From Jiangella endophytica (GTDB lineage Bacteria > Actinomycetota > Actinomycetes > Jiangellales > Jiangellaceae): a stretch of DNA of 64,000 nucleotides. Where the stretch lies: the NCBI RefSeq assembly GCF_003427025.1, contig NZ_QVAI01000003.1, positions 310,001 through 374,000 on the forward strand, in the 5' to 3' direction. Under the pieces are notes generated by a model. It worked only from the letters and a program-made list of their open reading frames with translations, was not told the origin of the DNA and searched no databases. Every line of letters starts with the position of its first letter. Positions within the stretch are counted from its first letter, which is position 1. Positions 48,534-57,788 of the stretch are shown piece after piece. A program made the position numbers and the translations under genes.

Positions 48534-51500
48534 GTGTCGAGTGCTGCCAGTTCCGCCGGATCGAGCTTCGTGCATCTGCACGTGCACACCGAATACTCCA
48601 TGCTCGACGGCGCCGCCCGCCTCGACGACCTCTTCTCCGAGGCCGCCAAACAGGGCATGCCGGCACTGGCCACCACCGACCACGGCAACGTGTTCGGCGC
48701 CTACGACTTCTACAACAAGGCCAAGAAGCACGGCATCAAGCCGATCATCGGCACCGAGGCGTACCTCACGCCGCGCACCAGCCGGTTCGACAAGACCCGG
48801 GTGCGCTGGGGCGACGGCGGCGGCGACGACGTCTCGGGTAGCGGCGCCTACACCCACATGACGATGTTCGCCGAGAACACCGGCGGCATGCACAACCTGT
48901 TCCGGCTGTCGTCGCTGGCCTCCATCGAGGGCTTCTACTTCAAGCCGCGCATGGACCGCGAACTGCTCGAGAAATACGCCAGTGGCATCATCGCGACCAC
49001 CGGCTGCCCCAGTGGCGAGGTCCAGACGTTCCTGCGGCTGGGCAAGTACGACGAGGCCATCAGGGCGGCGTCGGACTTCCGCGACATCTTCGGCAAGGAC
49101 AACTTCTTCCTCGAGCTGATGGACCACGGGCTCGACATCGAGACCCGCATCCGCGAGGACCTCCTGCGGCTGGGCAAGGACCTCAACCTGCCGCTGCTGG
49201 CCACCAACGACCTCCACTACACCCACAAGGCCGACCACGGGGCGCACGCCGTCCTGCTGTGCGTGCAGTCGGGCTCCACGCTCGCCGACCCCAAGCGGTT
49301 CAAGTTCGACGCCGAGGACTTCTACCTCAAGACCGCGGCCGAGATGCGCGAGAAGTGGGCCGACTACCCCGAGGCCTGCGACAACACCCTCCTCATCGCC
49401 GAGCGCTGCGACGTCAAGTTCGTCGAGGAGGCCGGCAAGTACATGCCGCGCTACCCGGTGCCGCCGGGCGAGGACGAGGTCTCCTGGTTCGTCAAGGAGG
49501 TCGAGCGCGGCCTGCACCAGCGGTTCCCGGGCGGCATCACCGACGAGGTCCGGGCGCGGGCGAACTACGAGACCGAGGTCGTCACCGGCAAGGGCTACGC
49601 CGGCTACTACCTCGTCGTCGCCGACTTCATCAACTGGGCCAAGGAGAACGGCATCCGGGTCGGCCCGGGGCGTGGTTCGGGTGCGGGCTCCATCGCGGCG
49701 TACGCCATGGGCATCACCGACCTCGACCCCATCCCGCACGGCCTGATCTTCGAGCGGTTCCTCAATCCCGAGCGCAAGTCGATGCCCGACTTCGACATCG
49801 ACTTCGACGAGCGCCGGCGTGGTGAGGTCATCCGCTACGTCACCGAGAAGTACGGCACCGACCACGTCGCGCAGATCGTCACCTACGGCACCATCAAGGC
49901 CAAGCAGGCCATCAAGGACGCCAGCCGCGTCCTCGGCAACCCGTTCGCGGTCGGCGAGCGCATCACCAAGGCCATGCCGCCCGCCGTCATGGGCAAGGAC
50001 ATCCCGCTCTCCGGCATCTTCGACCCCGAGCACAAGCGCTACGCCGAGGCGGGCGAGTTCCGGTCGCTGTACGAGTCCGACACCGAGGTGCGCCGGGTCG
50101 TCGACACCGCCAAGGGCCTGGAGAACCTGAAGCGCCAGTGGGGCGTGCACGCGGCCGGCGTCATCATGTCCTCGGCGCCGCTGCTCGACACCATCCCGGT
50201 CATGAAGCGCGAGCAGGACGGCGCCATCATCACCCAGTTCGACTACCCGACCTGCGAAGAGCTCGGGCTGGTCAAGATGGACTTCCTGGGCCTGCGCAAC
50301 CTCACCATCCTCGACGACGCACTGAAGAACATCGTCCGCAACGGCAAGGACGCCATCGTCCTCGAGGAGCTGCCGCTCGACGACCGCGGCACGTACGAGC
50401 TGCTCGGCCGCGGCGACTCCCTCGGCGTGTTCCAGCTCGACGGCGGACCCATGCGGTCGCTGCTGCGGCAGATGAAGCCCGACAACTTCGAGGACATCTC
50501 CGCGCTCATCGCGCTGTACCGCCCCGGCCCCATGGGCGCGAACAGCCACATCAACTACGCGCTGCGCAAGAACGGCCAGCAGCCCATCACGCCGATCCAC
50601 CCGGAGCTGGCCGAGGCGCTCGAACCGATCCTCGGCACCACCTACGGCCTGATCATCTACCAAGAGCAGGTCATGGCCATCGCCCAGCAGCTCGGCGGCT
50701 ACTCGCTCGGTAAAGCCGACCTGCTCCGCCGCGCCATGGGCAAGAAGAAGCGCGAGGTCCTCGACGCCGAGTACGTGCCGTTCTCCGACGGCATGAAGGC
50801 CAGCGGGTTCGGCGACGCCGCCATCAAGACGCTCTGGGACATCCTGGTCCCGTTCTCCGACTACGCGTTCAACAAGGCGCACAGCGCTGCCTACGGCGTC
50901 ATCGCGTACTGGACCGGCTACCTCAAGGCGCACTACCCGGCCGAGTACATGGCCGCTGTGCTCACGTCGGTCCGCGACGACAAGGACAAGACCGCGCTCT
51001 ACCTGTCCGAGTGCCGCCGCATGGGCATCAAGGTGCTGCCGCCCGACGTCAACGAGTCCGCCGGCGACTTCACCCCGGTCGGCACCGACATCAGGTTCGG
51101 GCTCACCGCCATCCGCAACGTCGGCGCCAACGTCGTCGACGGCATCGTCTCGGCCCGGCACGAGAAGGGCCGGTTCGAGACCTTCCCGGACTTCATGGAC
51201 AAGGTCCCGGTGCACGTCTGCAACAAACGCGTGGTCGAGTCGCTGGTGCGGGGCGGCGCGTTCGACTCCCTCGGCTACGCCCGCCGCGCGCTGGCCGCCA
51301 TCGTCGACGACGCCGTCGACACCGTCATCTCGCTCAAGCGCAACGAGGCGGTCGGCCAGTTCGACCTGTTCGGCGGTGCGGGCGACGACACCGGCAGTGG
51401 CTTCGAGGTCACGGTGCCGGAGCTCACCGAGTGGGACAAGAAGCAGAAGCTGGCGTTCGAGCGCGAGATGCTGGGGCTCTACGTCTCCGACCACCCGCTG

Positions 51501-52070
51501 CTCGGGCTCGAGCACGTCATCGCCAATGCCTCCGACCGGCCGATCTCCGCGCTCAGCGACGAGGAAGAGGTGCCCAACGGCACCACCATCAGCGTCGGCG
51601 GTCTCATCACGTCGCTGCAGCGCAAGGTCAGCAAGCGCGGCGACACCTGGGCCATCGTCACGGTCGAGGACCTCGAGGGCTCCATCGACGCGATGTTCTT
51701 CCCGGCCACCTACCAGCTGTACGCGCTGCAGCTGGCCGAGGACGAGATCGTCGTGGTCAAGGGCCGGCTGGACCGCCGCGAGGAGGCCCCGCAGCTGATC
51801 GCGGCCGAGCTGAGCCTGCCCGATCTCTCCGACGGCCCGTCCGGCCCGGTCGTCGTCACCATGGCCATGAGCCGCTGCACGCCGCCCCTGGTCGACCGTC
51901 TGAAGGACGTCCTCACCACGCATCCCGGCGTCACGCCGGTGCACCTGCGGCTCACCGGGTCCACCCGCACCACGGTCATGAAACTCGACGATCGCCTGCG
52001 GGTCACCCCGTCCACGGCGCTCATGGGCGACCTCAAGCAGTTGCTGGGGCCGACGTGTCTGGCGTCGTAG
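48534..52070 (+). CDS. dnaE: DNA polymerase III subunit alpha
   Basis: The replicative DNA polymerase. About 1178 residues with the N-terminal PHP domain (VHLHVHTEYSMLDG), catalytic aspartates D421 and D423 in MPDFDIDFDERRR, the KKREVLDAEYVPF finger region, the FNKAHSAAYGVIAYWTGYLKAHYPAEY segment in two parts, helix-hairpin-helix, and a C-terminal OB fold (VSKRGDTWAIVTVEDLEGS). No intein. The GTG at 48534 is taken because relatives start close to SFVHLHVHTEYS and GAGGAGG lies upstream at 48515; a GTG at 48513 is also in frame. The stop overlaps the next start by one base. Confidence 0.97.
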   Translation: MSSAASSAGSSFVHLHVHTEYSMLDGAARLDDLFSEAAKQGMPALATTDHGNVFGAYDFYNKAKKHGIKPIIGTEAYLTPRTSRFDKTRVRWGDGGGDDVSGSGAYTHMTMFAENTGGMHNLFRLSSLASIEGFYFKPRMDRELLEKYASGIIATTGCPSGEVQTFLRLGKYDEAIRAASDFRDIFGKDNFFLELMDHGLDIETRIREDLLRLGKDLNLPLLATNDLHYTHKADHGAHAVLLCVQSGSTLADPKRFKFDAEDFYLKTAAEMREKWADYPEACDNTLLIAERCDVKFVEEAGKYMPRYPVPPGEDEVSWFVKEVERGLHQRFPGGITDEVRARANYETEVVTGKGYAGYYLVVADFINWAKENGIRVGPGRGSGAGSIAAYAMGITDLDPIPHGLIFERFLNPERKSMPDFDIDFDERRRGEVIRYVTEKYGTDHVAQIVTYGTIKAKQAIKDASRVLGNPFAVGERITKAMPPAVMGKDIPLSGIFDPEHKRYAEAGEFRSLYESDTEVRRVVDTAKGLENLKRQWGVHAAGVIMSSAPLLDTIPVMKREQDGAIITQFDYPTCEELGLVKMDFLGLRNLTILDDALKNIVRNGKDAIVLEELPLDDRGTYELLGRGDSLGVFQLDGGPMRSLLRQMKPDNFEDISALIALYRPGPMGANSHINYALRKNGQQPITPIHPELAEALEPILGTTYGLIIYQEQVMAIAQQLGGYSLGKADLLRRAMGKKKREVLDAEYVPFSDGMKASGFGDAAIKTLWDILVPFSDYAFNKAHSAAYGVIAYWTGYLKAHYPAEYMAAVLTSVRDDKDKTALYLSECRRMGIKVLPPDVNESAGDFTPVGTDIRFGLTAIRNVGANVVDGIVSARHEKGRFETFPDFMDKVPVHVCNKRVVESLVRGGAFDSLGYARRALAAIVDDAVDTVISLKRNEAVGQFDLFGGAGDDTGSGFEVTVPELTEWDKKQKLAFEREMLGLYVSDHPLLGLEHVIANASDRPISALSDEEEVPNGTTISVGGLITSLQRKVSKRGDTWAIVTVEDLEGSIDAMFFPATYQLYALQLAEDEIVVVKGRLDRREEAPQLIAAELSLPDLSDGPSGPVVVTMAMSRCTPPLVDRLKDVLTTHPGVTPVHLRLTGSTRTTVMKLDDRLRVTPSTALMGDLKQLLGPTCLAS

Positions 52071-52600
52071 TGACCCGCGCCCAACGGCTGGGGCACGGCG
52101 CGCCGACCACCAGGCGCGTCGTCGTCCAGATCGTCGTCGCGTCGGTCGTCGCCGGGGTGCTCATGGGCGTGCTGTGGTGGCTGCTGGCGCCCGACGTCCA
52201 CGGGGTCGTGGTCAACGGGGGACTGGGCTACGACTCCCGCGAGGGCCGTCACCTGTTCACCCGCGACGCCGTGTTCACGCTGCTCGGCGGCGGGTTCGGG
52301 CTGGTGCTGTCGATCGTCTTCGTCATCTGGCACCGGCGCAACCCGGTGGCCGCCCTGGTGGCGCTGGCCGCCATGGGCGTCGTCGGGTCGCTGATCGCCA
52401 AGTACGTGGGCGAGTTCCTGGGGCCTGACGGCGACGTCTCCGGGCTGGCCGACGGTGCCGCGGCGCTGATCCCGCTACGGCTGGGATCCGACGCGGCGCT
52501 GCTGGTGTGGTCGATGGTCGCCGTGGTCGTGGCCGCGGTCGTGGCGTTGTTCCGTGAGGACCGCACGCCGTGGGCGCCGCCCGGCGTCAACGGTCCGTGA
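52070..52600 (+). CDS. Membrane protein, DUF2567-like
   Basis: A 176-residue protein with four membrane helices (about 20-42, 70-90, 95-115 and 140-162) and an extracytoplasmic loop between the first two (PDVHGVVVNGGLGYD). Similar small proteins follow dnaE in other actinobacteria; no function is known. GTG at 52070 shares one base with the dnaE stop (TAGTG), implying coupled translation; GTG 52055 is an in-frame alternative. The family name is tentative. Confidence 0.65.
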   Translation: MTRAQRLGHGAPTTRRVVVQIVVASVVAGVLMGVLWWLLAPDVHGVVVNGGLGYDSREGRHLFTRDAVFTLLGGGFGLVLSIVFVIWHRRNPVAALVALAAMGVVGSLIAKYVGEFLGPDGDVSGLADGAAALIPLRLGSDAALLVWSMVAVVVAAVVALFREDRTPWAPPGVNGP

Positions 52601-52700
52601 CGCCGTCGCGGGCGCGACACCGGCGAGGTCGGGCGCAGGGGTGCGGGTGGGGAGCCGCCTGCCCGACGCGGGGGCGTGACGTCGGGCAGGGCCGTGCAGG

Positions 52701-53198
52701 TCAGCTGGTGCGGCCGATGGTGGCGGTCTTGGCGCCGGTCAGCCGGACGAGGTCGGCCGGGGTGATCTCGACGTCGAGACCTCGGCGGCCGGCCGAGACG
52801 AACACCGTCGGATAACCGTAGGCAGACTCGTCGACGATGGTGGGCAGGCGGCGGCGCTGCCCGAACGGACTGATCCCCCCGACCACATAGCCGGTGGCCC
52901 GCTCCGCTTGCGAGGTGGCGGCCATGACCGCCTTCTTACCGGATGCGGCGCGAGCCAGCGACTTGAGGTCCAGCGACCCGGACACCGGCACCACGGCGAC
53001 GACGAGCTCGTCGTCGACCTCAGCCAGGAGGGTCTTGAAGACGCGCGTCGGCACGACGCCGAGGGCGCGGGCGGCCTCCAGGCCGAAGGATGGCGCGGAG
53101 GAGTCGTGGTGGTACGGGTGCACGGTGAACGGCACTCCCGCTCTCTCCAGCACCAGTGTGGCCGGTGTTCCTGTGCGCTGGCGTGTTGTTGTCCCCAT
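52701..53198 (-). CDS. ybaK: YbaK/EbsC-type Cys-tRNA(Pro) deacylase
   Basis: A 165-residue trans-editing enzyme that hydrolyses mischarged Cys-tRNA-Pro. Typical features are TLVLERAGVPFTVHPYHHD at the N-terminus, VFKTLLAEVDDELVVAVVPV with the functional lysine, LDLKSLARAASGKKAVMA, and YVVGGISPFGQRRRLPT. Full length for the family. It converges with the dnaE segment and is the last conserved gene before the accessory region. Confidence 0.93.
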   Translation of the reverse strand: MGTTTRQRTGTPATLVLERAGVPFTVHPYHHDSSAPSFGLEAARALGVVPTRVFKTLLAEVDDELVVAVVPVSGSLDLKSLARAASGKKAVMAATSQAERATGYVVGGISPFGQRRRLPTIVDESAYGYPTVFVSAGRRGLDVEITPADLVRLTGAKTATIGRTS

Positions 53199-53210
53199 TA
53201 GGGCAATCTA

Positions 53211-54120
53211 GACCCAACCAGAGTGATTCGTCATCGCACGCGCCGCGTTTCGAGCGCAGCCGAAGACCTGCACCTCGGCCAAGGACAACGCCGTGTTACC
53301 GGCAAGTTGCACACGGACGTACCGCCCGGTGCGCCCGACGTCGAGCGCCGACGGCGTGCCGCCCTGTGCCGCATGGTGGTACGACCACACGCCCCGGCCG
53401 TGTCAGCGTCTGACGCAGCGACCCCGACGTGAACGGGGTGTCGGACACGACCACGGAGAAGTCGGTCAGCCGGTCGGCGCAGCGGTCCGTCCGGTTCCGT
53501 ACGGCGATCCCGCCGATGTCCTCGATCGCGCCGAGGTCGACCTGCCACCACGACTCCGGCTGGAACTGGGTGTGCGTGACGGAGCCGTTGCCCCAGTTGC
53601 CGCTGGTGGTGCCGTCGACCGTCCGCGCTGGCACGCCGCCGGCCTCCGTCGTCGACGGGGTCGCGGGCTTGCCTCGGGCCAGGTTCGGACGCAGTATCTG
53701 GACGCCCAGCCGGACCGGGATGCTCCAGTCGTCCGACGCGATCCGCGCGGTGATCCGGTAGGAGCCGTCCGGTGTTCCCTCGGGGACCGCGAGCGCGAAC
53801 TCGGCCGTCCGGGCGCCGCCCTTGACGACGGGCGGCAGCCGCGGGGTGGACGGCGTGACGGTCCAGCCGCCGGGCGCCTCGAGCCGACGCCGAGTCGTCG
53901 GGACGGCTCGCTGCTCGGCCGGCGCCGGCGACACCGTCACAGGGACGGTCGCGCCGGGGCGAAGCGGCCCCGCGAGGACCGTCGCACCGGTCCGTACCTG
54001 TGCGACGATGCGGTAGCTCCGGCCCGCCTCGGTGGCCAGTGTGAGGCGGTCGCCGTCGGCCGTCGCGGGCACCACCCGGCCGTCGCCGTCGTACACCCGG
54101 CGGGGCCGGCGAACGCGGGG
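53211..54120 (-). pseudogene. Frameshifted C-terminal remnant of a secreted glycoside hydrolase
   Basis: Reading down the minus strand, VYDGDGRVVPATADGDRL (near 54100) resembles the end of a glycoside hydrolase beta domain, then comes an NEW3-like domain (APGGWTVTPSTPRLPPV... VPEGTPDGSYRITARI) and an F5/8-type C (discoidin) carbohydrate-binding domain (NLARGKPATPSTTEAGGVPA, GNWGNGSVTHTQFQPESWWQ). Near 53390 the frame breaks; the discoidin fold continues in another frame with WSYHHAAQGGTPSALDV and RYVRVQLAGNTALSLAEVQVFG. The catalytic domain and signal peptide are missing. It is thus a 5'-deleted, frameshifted relic. Which hydrolase family it came from cannot be told. Confidence 0.75.
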
Positions 54121-54341
54121 TTGCGCGCCCACCGCCTGGCCGCCCGCGTCCGCTGTCGCCGTACCCGACGGCCCATGCCGTGCCTCCACGGTTCCTTGGG
54201 GAGATACATCGGATGGGTTGGCGGACGAACGGCGATGATCACCGGGATCAAGCGGGTAAAGTGACGGCTCTGATCCGATCTCTTCGGGTCGAATAAGGTG
54301 ATCCGACCACACTTAACGACGCCTCGCGGAGGACGCCCGCC

Positions 54342-55316
54342 ATGCCGTTGTTCGACAAGCCCCTCTCGGAACTGCGTGAGTACCGCCCGGAGCGGGACGA
54401 GCAGCCCGATTTCGACGAGTTCTGGTCGCGGACCCTCGACGAGGCCGCCCAGTTCCCGCTGGACCCGCAGTTCGCCCCCTACGACGCCGCGTTGAGCCTG
54501 GTCGACGTGTTCGACGTGCGGTTCTCCGGCTGGGGCGGGCACCGCATCGCCGGCTGGCTGATCGTGCCGGCCGGCGCCTCGGAGCCGCTGCCGACCGTCG
54601 TGCACTACATCGGCTACGGCGGCGGGCGCGGCTTCCCACACGACTGGCTGGCCTCCGCGGTCGCCGGGTTCGCGACGTTCGTGATGGACACCCGCGGGCA
54701 GGGCTCCAACGGCTCCCCGGGCGACACCCCCGACCCGACCGGCGGGCAGAACGCGCAGACACCGGGGTTCATGACCCGCGGCGTGCTCGACCCGGACGAC
54801 TACTACTACCGCCGCGTCTACACCGACGCCGTCCGCGCGGTCGACGCCGCGCTGGCGCACCCGCTCGTCGACGCGTCGCGCGTGGTGATCGGCGGCGGCA
54901 GTCAGGGCGGCGGCATCGCCACCGCGGTGGCCGGCCTGCGCTCCGGCCTCGTCGGCGCGATGATCGACGTCCCGTTCCTGACCGGGTTCCGGCGGGCCAC
55001 GGAGATCGTCGAGACGCAGCCGTACTACGAGATCGCCCGGTACCTGTCGATCCATCGCGACCACGAGGAGCAGGTGTTCCGGACGCTCTCGTACTTCGAC
55101 GGCATGAACCTCGCCGCACGGGCGACCACCCCGGCCCTCTACAGCGTCGCGCTGATGGACACCACCTGCCCGCCGTCCACGGTGTTCGCGTCGTACAACC
55201 ACTACGCCGGGCCGAAGGAGATCAAGGTCTGGCCGTACAACAAGCACGAGGGCGGTCAGACGTTCCAGACGCGCGAGCAGCTGCACTGGTTGCGCGACAT
55301 CGCCAAGGGCGCCTGA
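54342..55316 (+). CDS. CE7 family acetyl esterase (acetylxylan esterase / cephalosporin-C deacetylase)
   Basis: A 324-residue alpha/beta hydrolase that removes acetyl groups from xylo-oligosaccharides or cephalosporin C. Catalytic triad: S187 (GGGSQGGG), D273 ([10 protein letters not shown]) and H302 (NKHEGG). The CE7 oxyanion motif RGQGS is near residue 116. No signal peptide, so it acts inside the cell, as CE7 enzymes do. The stop is followed by a hairpin terminator. Upstream DNA carries AT-rich promoter-like sequence (around 54250-54320) with no obvious operator. Confidence 0.93.
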   Translation: MPLFDKPLSELREYRPERDEQPDFDEFWSRTLDEAAQFPLDPQFAPYDAALSLVDVFDVRFSGWGGHRIAGWLIVPAGASEPLPTVVHYIGYGGGRGFPHDWLASAVAGFATFVMDTRGQGSNGSPGDTPDPTGGQNAQTPGFMTRGVLDPDDYYYRRVYTDAVRAVDAALAHPLVDASRVVIGGGSQGGGIATAVAGLRSGLVGAMIDVPFLTGFRRATEIVETQPYYEIARYLSIHRDHEEQVFRTLSYFDGMNLAARATTPALYSVALMDTTCPPSTVFASYNHYAGPKEIKVWPYNKHEGGQTFQTREQLHWLRDIAKGA

Positions 55317-55322
55317 GCGGAG

Positions 55323-55348
55323 GCGGGGCGGCCGCGCGGCCGCCCCGC
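55323..55348 (+). terminator. Terminator after the CE7 esterase
   Basis: An 11-bp perfect GC stem (55323-55333 with 55338-55348) closing on GCGC, 6 bases after the stop codon. Confidence 0.75.
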
Positions 55349-55361
55349 ACCGGATGGCCCG

Positions 55362-55405
55362 ATATGATGAGCTCACCTACACAACGTGGTTGTGCATAGC
55401 GCAAC
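55362..55405 (+). promoter_or_regulatory. Promoter and overlapping IclR-type operators
   Basis: TATGAT at 55362-55367 is a good -10 box. Just downstream lie two overlapping palindromes: CACAAC-GTG-GTTGTG (55380-55394, perfect arms) and GTTGTGCATAGCGCAAC (55389-55405, one mismatch per arm). IclR family dimers bind such sites around their own start to repress the operon until a sugar-acid ligand is present. Confidence 0.65.
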
Positions 55406-55417
55406 AGAGGTGAGCCG

Positions 55418-56197
55418 GTGGAGCGGAACAACTCGTCGTCGCTGCGACGGGGGATCGCCCTGCTCGATGCCGTGGCGGCGGCCACCCCGTCGGGCGGGGC
55501 GACGCTGACCGAGCTGGCCGCCACCGTGGGCGTGCACAAGAGCTCGGCCCTCCGGCTGCTCGCCCCACTCGCGGACGCCGGCCTGGTCCGGGTCGAGCGG
55601 GGCCGGCACCTGCTCGGCCCGCGCACCGCCCAGCTGGGCCGCGACTACCTCGACTCCGTCGACCTGCGCGCGCTGGCCCAGCCGGCGCTGCGCCGGCTGG
55701 TCGAGGAGTCGGGGGAGTCGGTGCATCTCGTGCTGCCCGACCTCCCGGACATGGTCTACATCGACAAGATCGACGGGCCGGGGCGGGTGCGGATGAACTC
55801 CTACGTCGGGTCCCGACAGCCGGCCCACTCGACCGGCGTCGGCCGCGCCTACCTGGCCTTCGCGCCGGGCGAGACCGTCGAGGCCGTCGTCGCTCACGGG
55901 CTGACGCGGCGGACCGAGCGGACGGTGACCGAGCCGGCCGCGTTCCGCGCCGGGCTCGTCACGATCCGCGAGCGCGGGTATGCCGTGGACGACATCGAGA
56001 ACGAGCCGGACATCCGCTGCGTCGCCGCGCCGGTGTTCGACCACGACGGCGCCGTCGTCGCCGCCGTCTCCGTCGCCGGGCTGGCCACACGCATCACCCC
56101 CGACCGGTTCGAGCGGCTCGGTGAGCTCGTCGTCGCCGCGGGGCGGGCGATCTCCGGCCAACTCGGCGCACCACCGTTGAGAGAGGAACCACGATGA
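55418..56197 (+). CDS. IclR family transcriptional regulator
   Basis: A 259-residue regulator: winged helix-turn-helix at about 12-75 (TLTELAATVGVHKSSALRLLAPL) and the IclR effector domain at about 85-250 with YIDKIDGPGRVRMNSYVGSRQPAHSTGVGRAYLAF in two parts. KdgR and related members control 2-keto-3-deoxygluconate or galactonate catabolism, which fits the eda and kdgK genes downstream. GTG start; its stop overlaps the eda start by 4 bases (ATGA), so it is the first gene of that operon and self-regulated. Confidence 0.92.
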   Translation: MERNNSSSLRRGIALLDAVAAATPSGGATLTELAATVGVHKSSALRLLAPLADAGLVRVERGRHLLGPRTAQLGRDYLDSVDLRALAQPALRRLVEESGESVHLVLPDLPDMVYIDKIDGPGRVRMNSYVGSRQPAHSTGVGRAYLAFAPGETVEAVVAHGLTRRTERTVTEPAAFRAGLVTIRERGYAVDDIENEPDIRCVAAPVFDHDGAVVAAVSVAGLATRITPDRFERLGELVVAAGRAISGQLGAPPLREEPR

Positions 56198-56844
56198 CCG
56201 ACCGCATCCCACCGAGCGCCCAGTTGCGCGAGACGGGGGTCATGGCGATCCTGCGGGCCCGCTCGGCCGACCGGTTCGGCGAGATCAGCCGGACGCTCGT
56301 CGACGCCGGCATCACCTGCCTGGAGATCACCCTGACCTCGCCGGGCGCCGTCGACGCGATCCGGGAGATCCGCAAGACGCTGCCCGGCTCCGTCGACGTC
56401 GGCGCGGGGACGGTCGTCGACGCGGAGCAGGCGCGGGCCGTCGTCGAGGCGGGGGCCGGGTTCGTCGTGTCGCCGTCGGTCGAGCCCGACGTCGTCGCGG
56501 TCGCGCGCGAGGCCGGCATCCCGGCGTACCCGGGCGCGTTCACGCCGACGGAGGTGCTGGCGGCGTGGCGGGCCGGCGCCACCGTGGTGAAGCTGTTCCC
56601 CGGCTCGGCGGTCGGGCCGTCCTACATCACGGCGCTGCGCGGGCCGTTCCCGGACATCGCGATCATGCCGACCGGCGGCGTCAGCCTCGACAACATCGGC
56701 GACTGGATCCGGGCCGGCGCGTCCGGCGTCGGGCTGGGCGGGCCGCTGCTGGGCGACGCGGCCGACGGCGGCGATCTCGGTGCGCTGGCCGACCGGGCCG
56801 CGCGGGCCCTGGCGGCCGTGCGCGACGCGCGGGCGGGCGCGTGA
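56194..56844 (+). CDS. eda: 2-keto-3-deoxy-6-phosphogluconate aldolase (KDPG/KHG aldolase)
   Basis: Class I aldolase splitting KDPG into pyruvate and glyceraldehyde 3-phosphate. The 216-residue protein has CLEITLTSPGAVDAI, GAGTVVDAEQARAV, FVVSPSVEPDVV and the Schiff-base lysine K133 in VVKLFPGSAVGP, followed by MPTGGVSLDNIGDW. Together with the kinase gene next to it, it completes conversion of 2-keto-3-deoxygluconate to central metabolites. Overlaps both neighbours by 4 bases. Confidence 0.95.
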   Translation: MTDRIPPSAQLRETGVMAILRARSADRFGEISRTLVDAGITCLEITLTSPGAVDAIREIRKTLPGSVDVGAGTVVDAEQARAVVEAGAGFVVSPSVEPDVVAVAREAGIPAYPGAFTPTEVLAAWRAGATVVKLFPGSAVGPSYITALRGPFPDIAIMPTGGVSLDNIGDWIRAGASGVGLGGPLLGDAADGGDLGALADRAARALAAVRDARAGA

Positions 56845-57788
56845 GCGGGCGGGGCCTCGTCACCATCGGCGAGGCGATGGCGCTGGTCGCGGCCACCGAG
56901 ACCGGCGGCTGGGCGCACCACCGTGCCATGCAGCTGTCCGTCGCGGGCGCGGAGCTCAACGTCGCGGTCGGTGTGCGGCGGCTGGGCCGGCCGGCGACGT
57001 GGATCAGCCGGGTCGGCGCCGACGGGTTCGGCGAGCTGATGCTGCGCGAGCTGCGGGCCGAGGGCATCACCGCCATCGCCTCCGTCGACGACACCCGGCC
57101 CACCGGGCTGATGGTGAAGGAACGGCCCAACAGTCTGCACACCCGGGTCCGCTACTACCGGGCCGGCAGCGCCGCGTCGGCGCTGACCGCGTTCGACCTG
57201 CCGCTCGAGGCGATCCAGCAGGCCGCCGTCCTGCACGTCACCGGCATCACCCCGGCGCTCGGGCCGGGGCCCGCGTCGGCCGTGCAGCTGGCCGTCGACA
57301 CGGCGCGGGCAGCCGGCACCACCGTCTCCCTGGACGTCAACTACCGCTCGGCGCTGTGGAGCCGCGACGACGCCGGCGCCGCTCTGGCGCCACTGGCCCG
57401 CCAGGCCGACGTGCTGTTCGCCGGGCCGGAGGAGGCGTCGCTGATCGTGCCCGACGGCGACCCGGAGGACCTGGCTTACGCGCTGGCCGAGCTGGGCCCG
57501 GCGCACGTCGTCATCAAGCTGGGCGCCGACGGCGCGGTGTCCCTGGTCGACGGCGAACTGCGCCGCACGCCGGCCGTCCCGGTGCAGGTGGTCGACACCG
57601 TCGGCGCCGGCGACGCGTTCGTGGCCGGCTACCTCACGGAGTTGATGGAGGGCGCTCCGGTCGAGCGGCGGCTGGCGACGGCGGTCGCGGCGGGTGCGTT
57701 CGCCTGCACCTCCCTCGGCGACTGGGAGGGCCTGCCGACCCGCGCCGACCTGCCAGCGCTGCGGGCGACCGAGGCGGTGCACCGCTGA
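56841..57788 (+). CDS. kdgK: PfkB family sugar kinase, probable 2-keto-3-deoxygluconate kinase
   Basis: A 315-residue ribokinase-like kinase: N-terminal TIGEAMALVAATETG, substrate-side AGAELNVAVGVRRLG, YYRAGSAASAL (typical of KDG kinases), SLDVNYRSALW and the PfkB signature DTVGAGDAFVAGYL with catalytic D258. It would make KDPG for the aldolase encoded immediately upstream. GTG start overlaps the eda stop (GTGA). Confidence 0.92.
   Translation: MSGRGLVTIGEAMALVAATETGGWAHHRAMQLSVAGAELNVAVGVRRLGRPATWISRVGADGFGELMLRELRAEGITAIASVDDTRPTGLMVKERPNSLHTRVRYYRAGSAASALTAFDLPLEAIQQAAVLHVTGITPALGPGPASAVQLAVDTARAAGTTVSLDVNYRSALWSRDDAGAALAPLARQADVLFAGPEEASLIVPDGDPEDLAYALAELGPAHVVIKLGADGAVSLVDGELRRTPAVPVQVVDTVGAGDAFVAGYLTELMEGAPVERRLATAVAAGAFACTSLGDWEGLPTRADLPALRATEAVHR

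Noticed and set aside
48345-51944. Minus-strand frame of about 1200 codons opposite dnaE
   Set aside because: Antisense shadow rich in Val, Asp, Leu and His repeats; no domain and not plausible next to the clear DnaE motifs.
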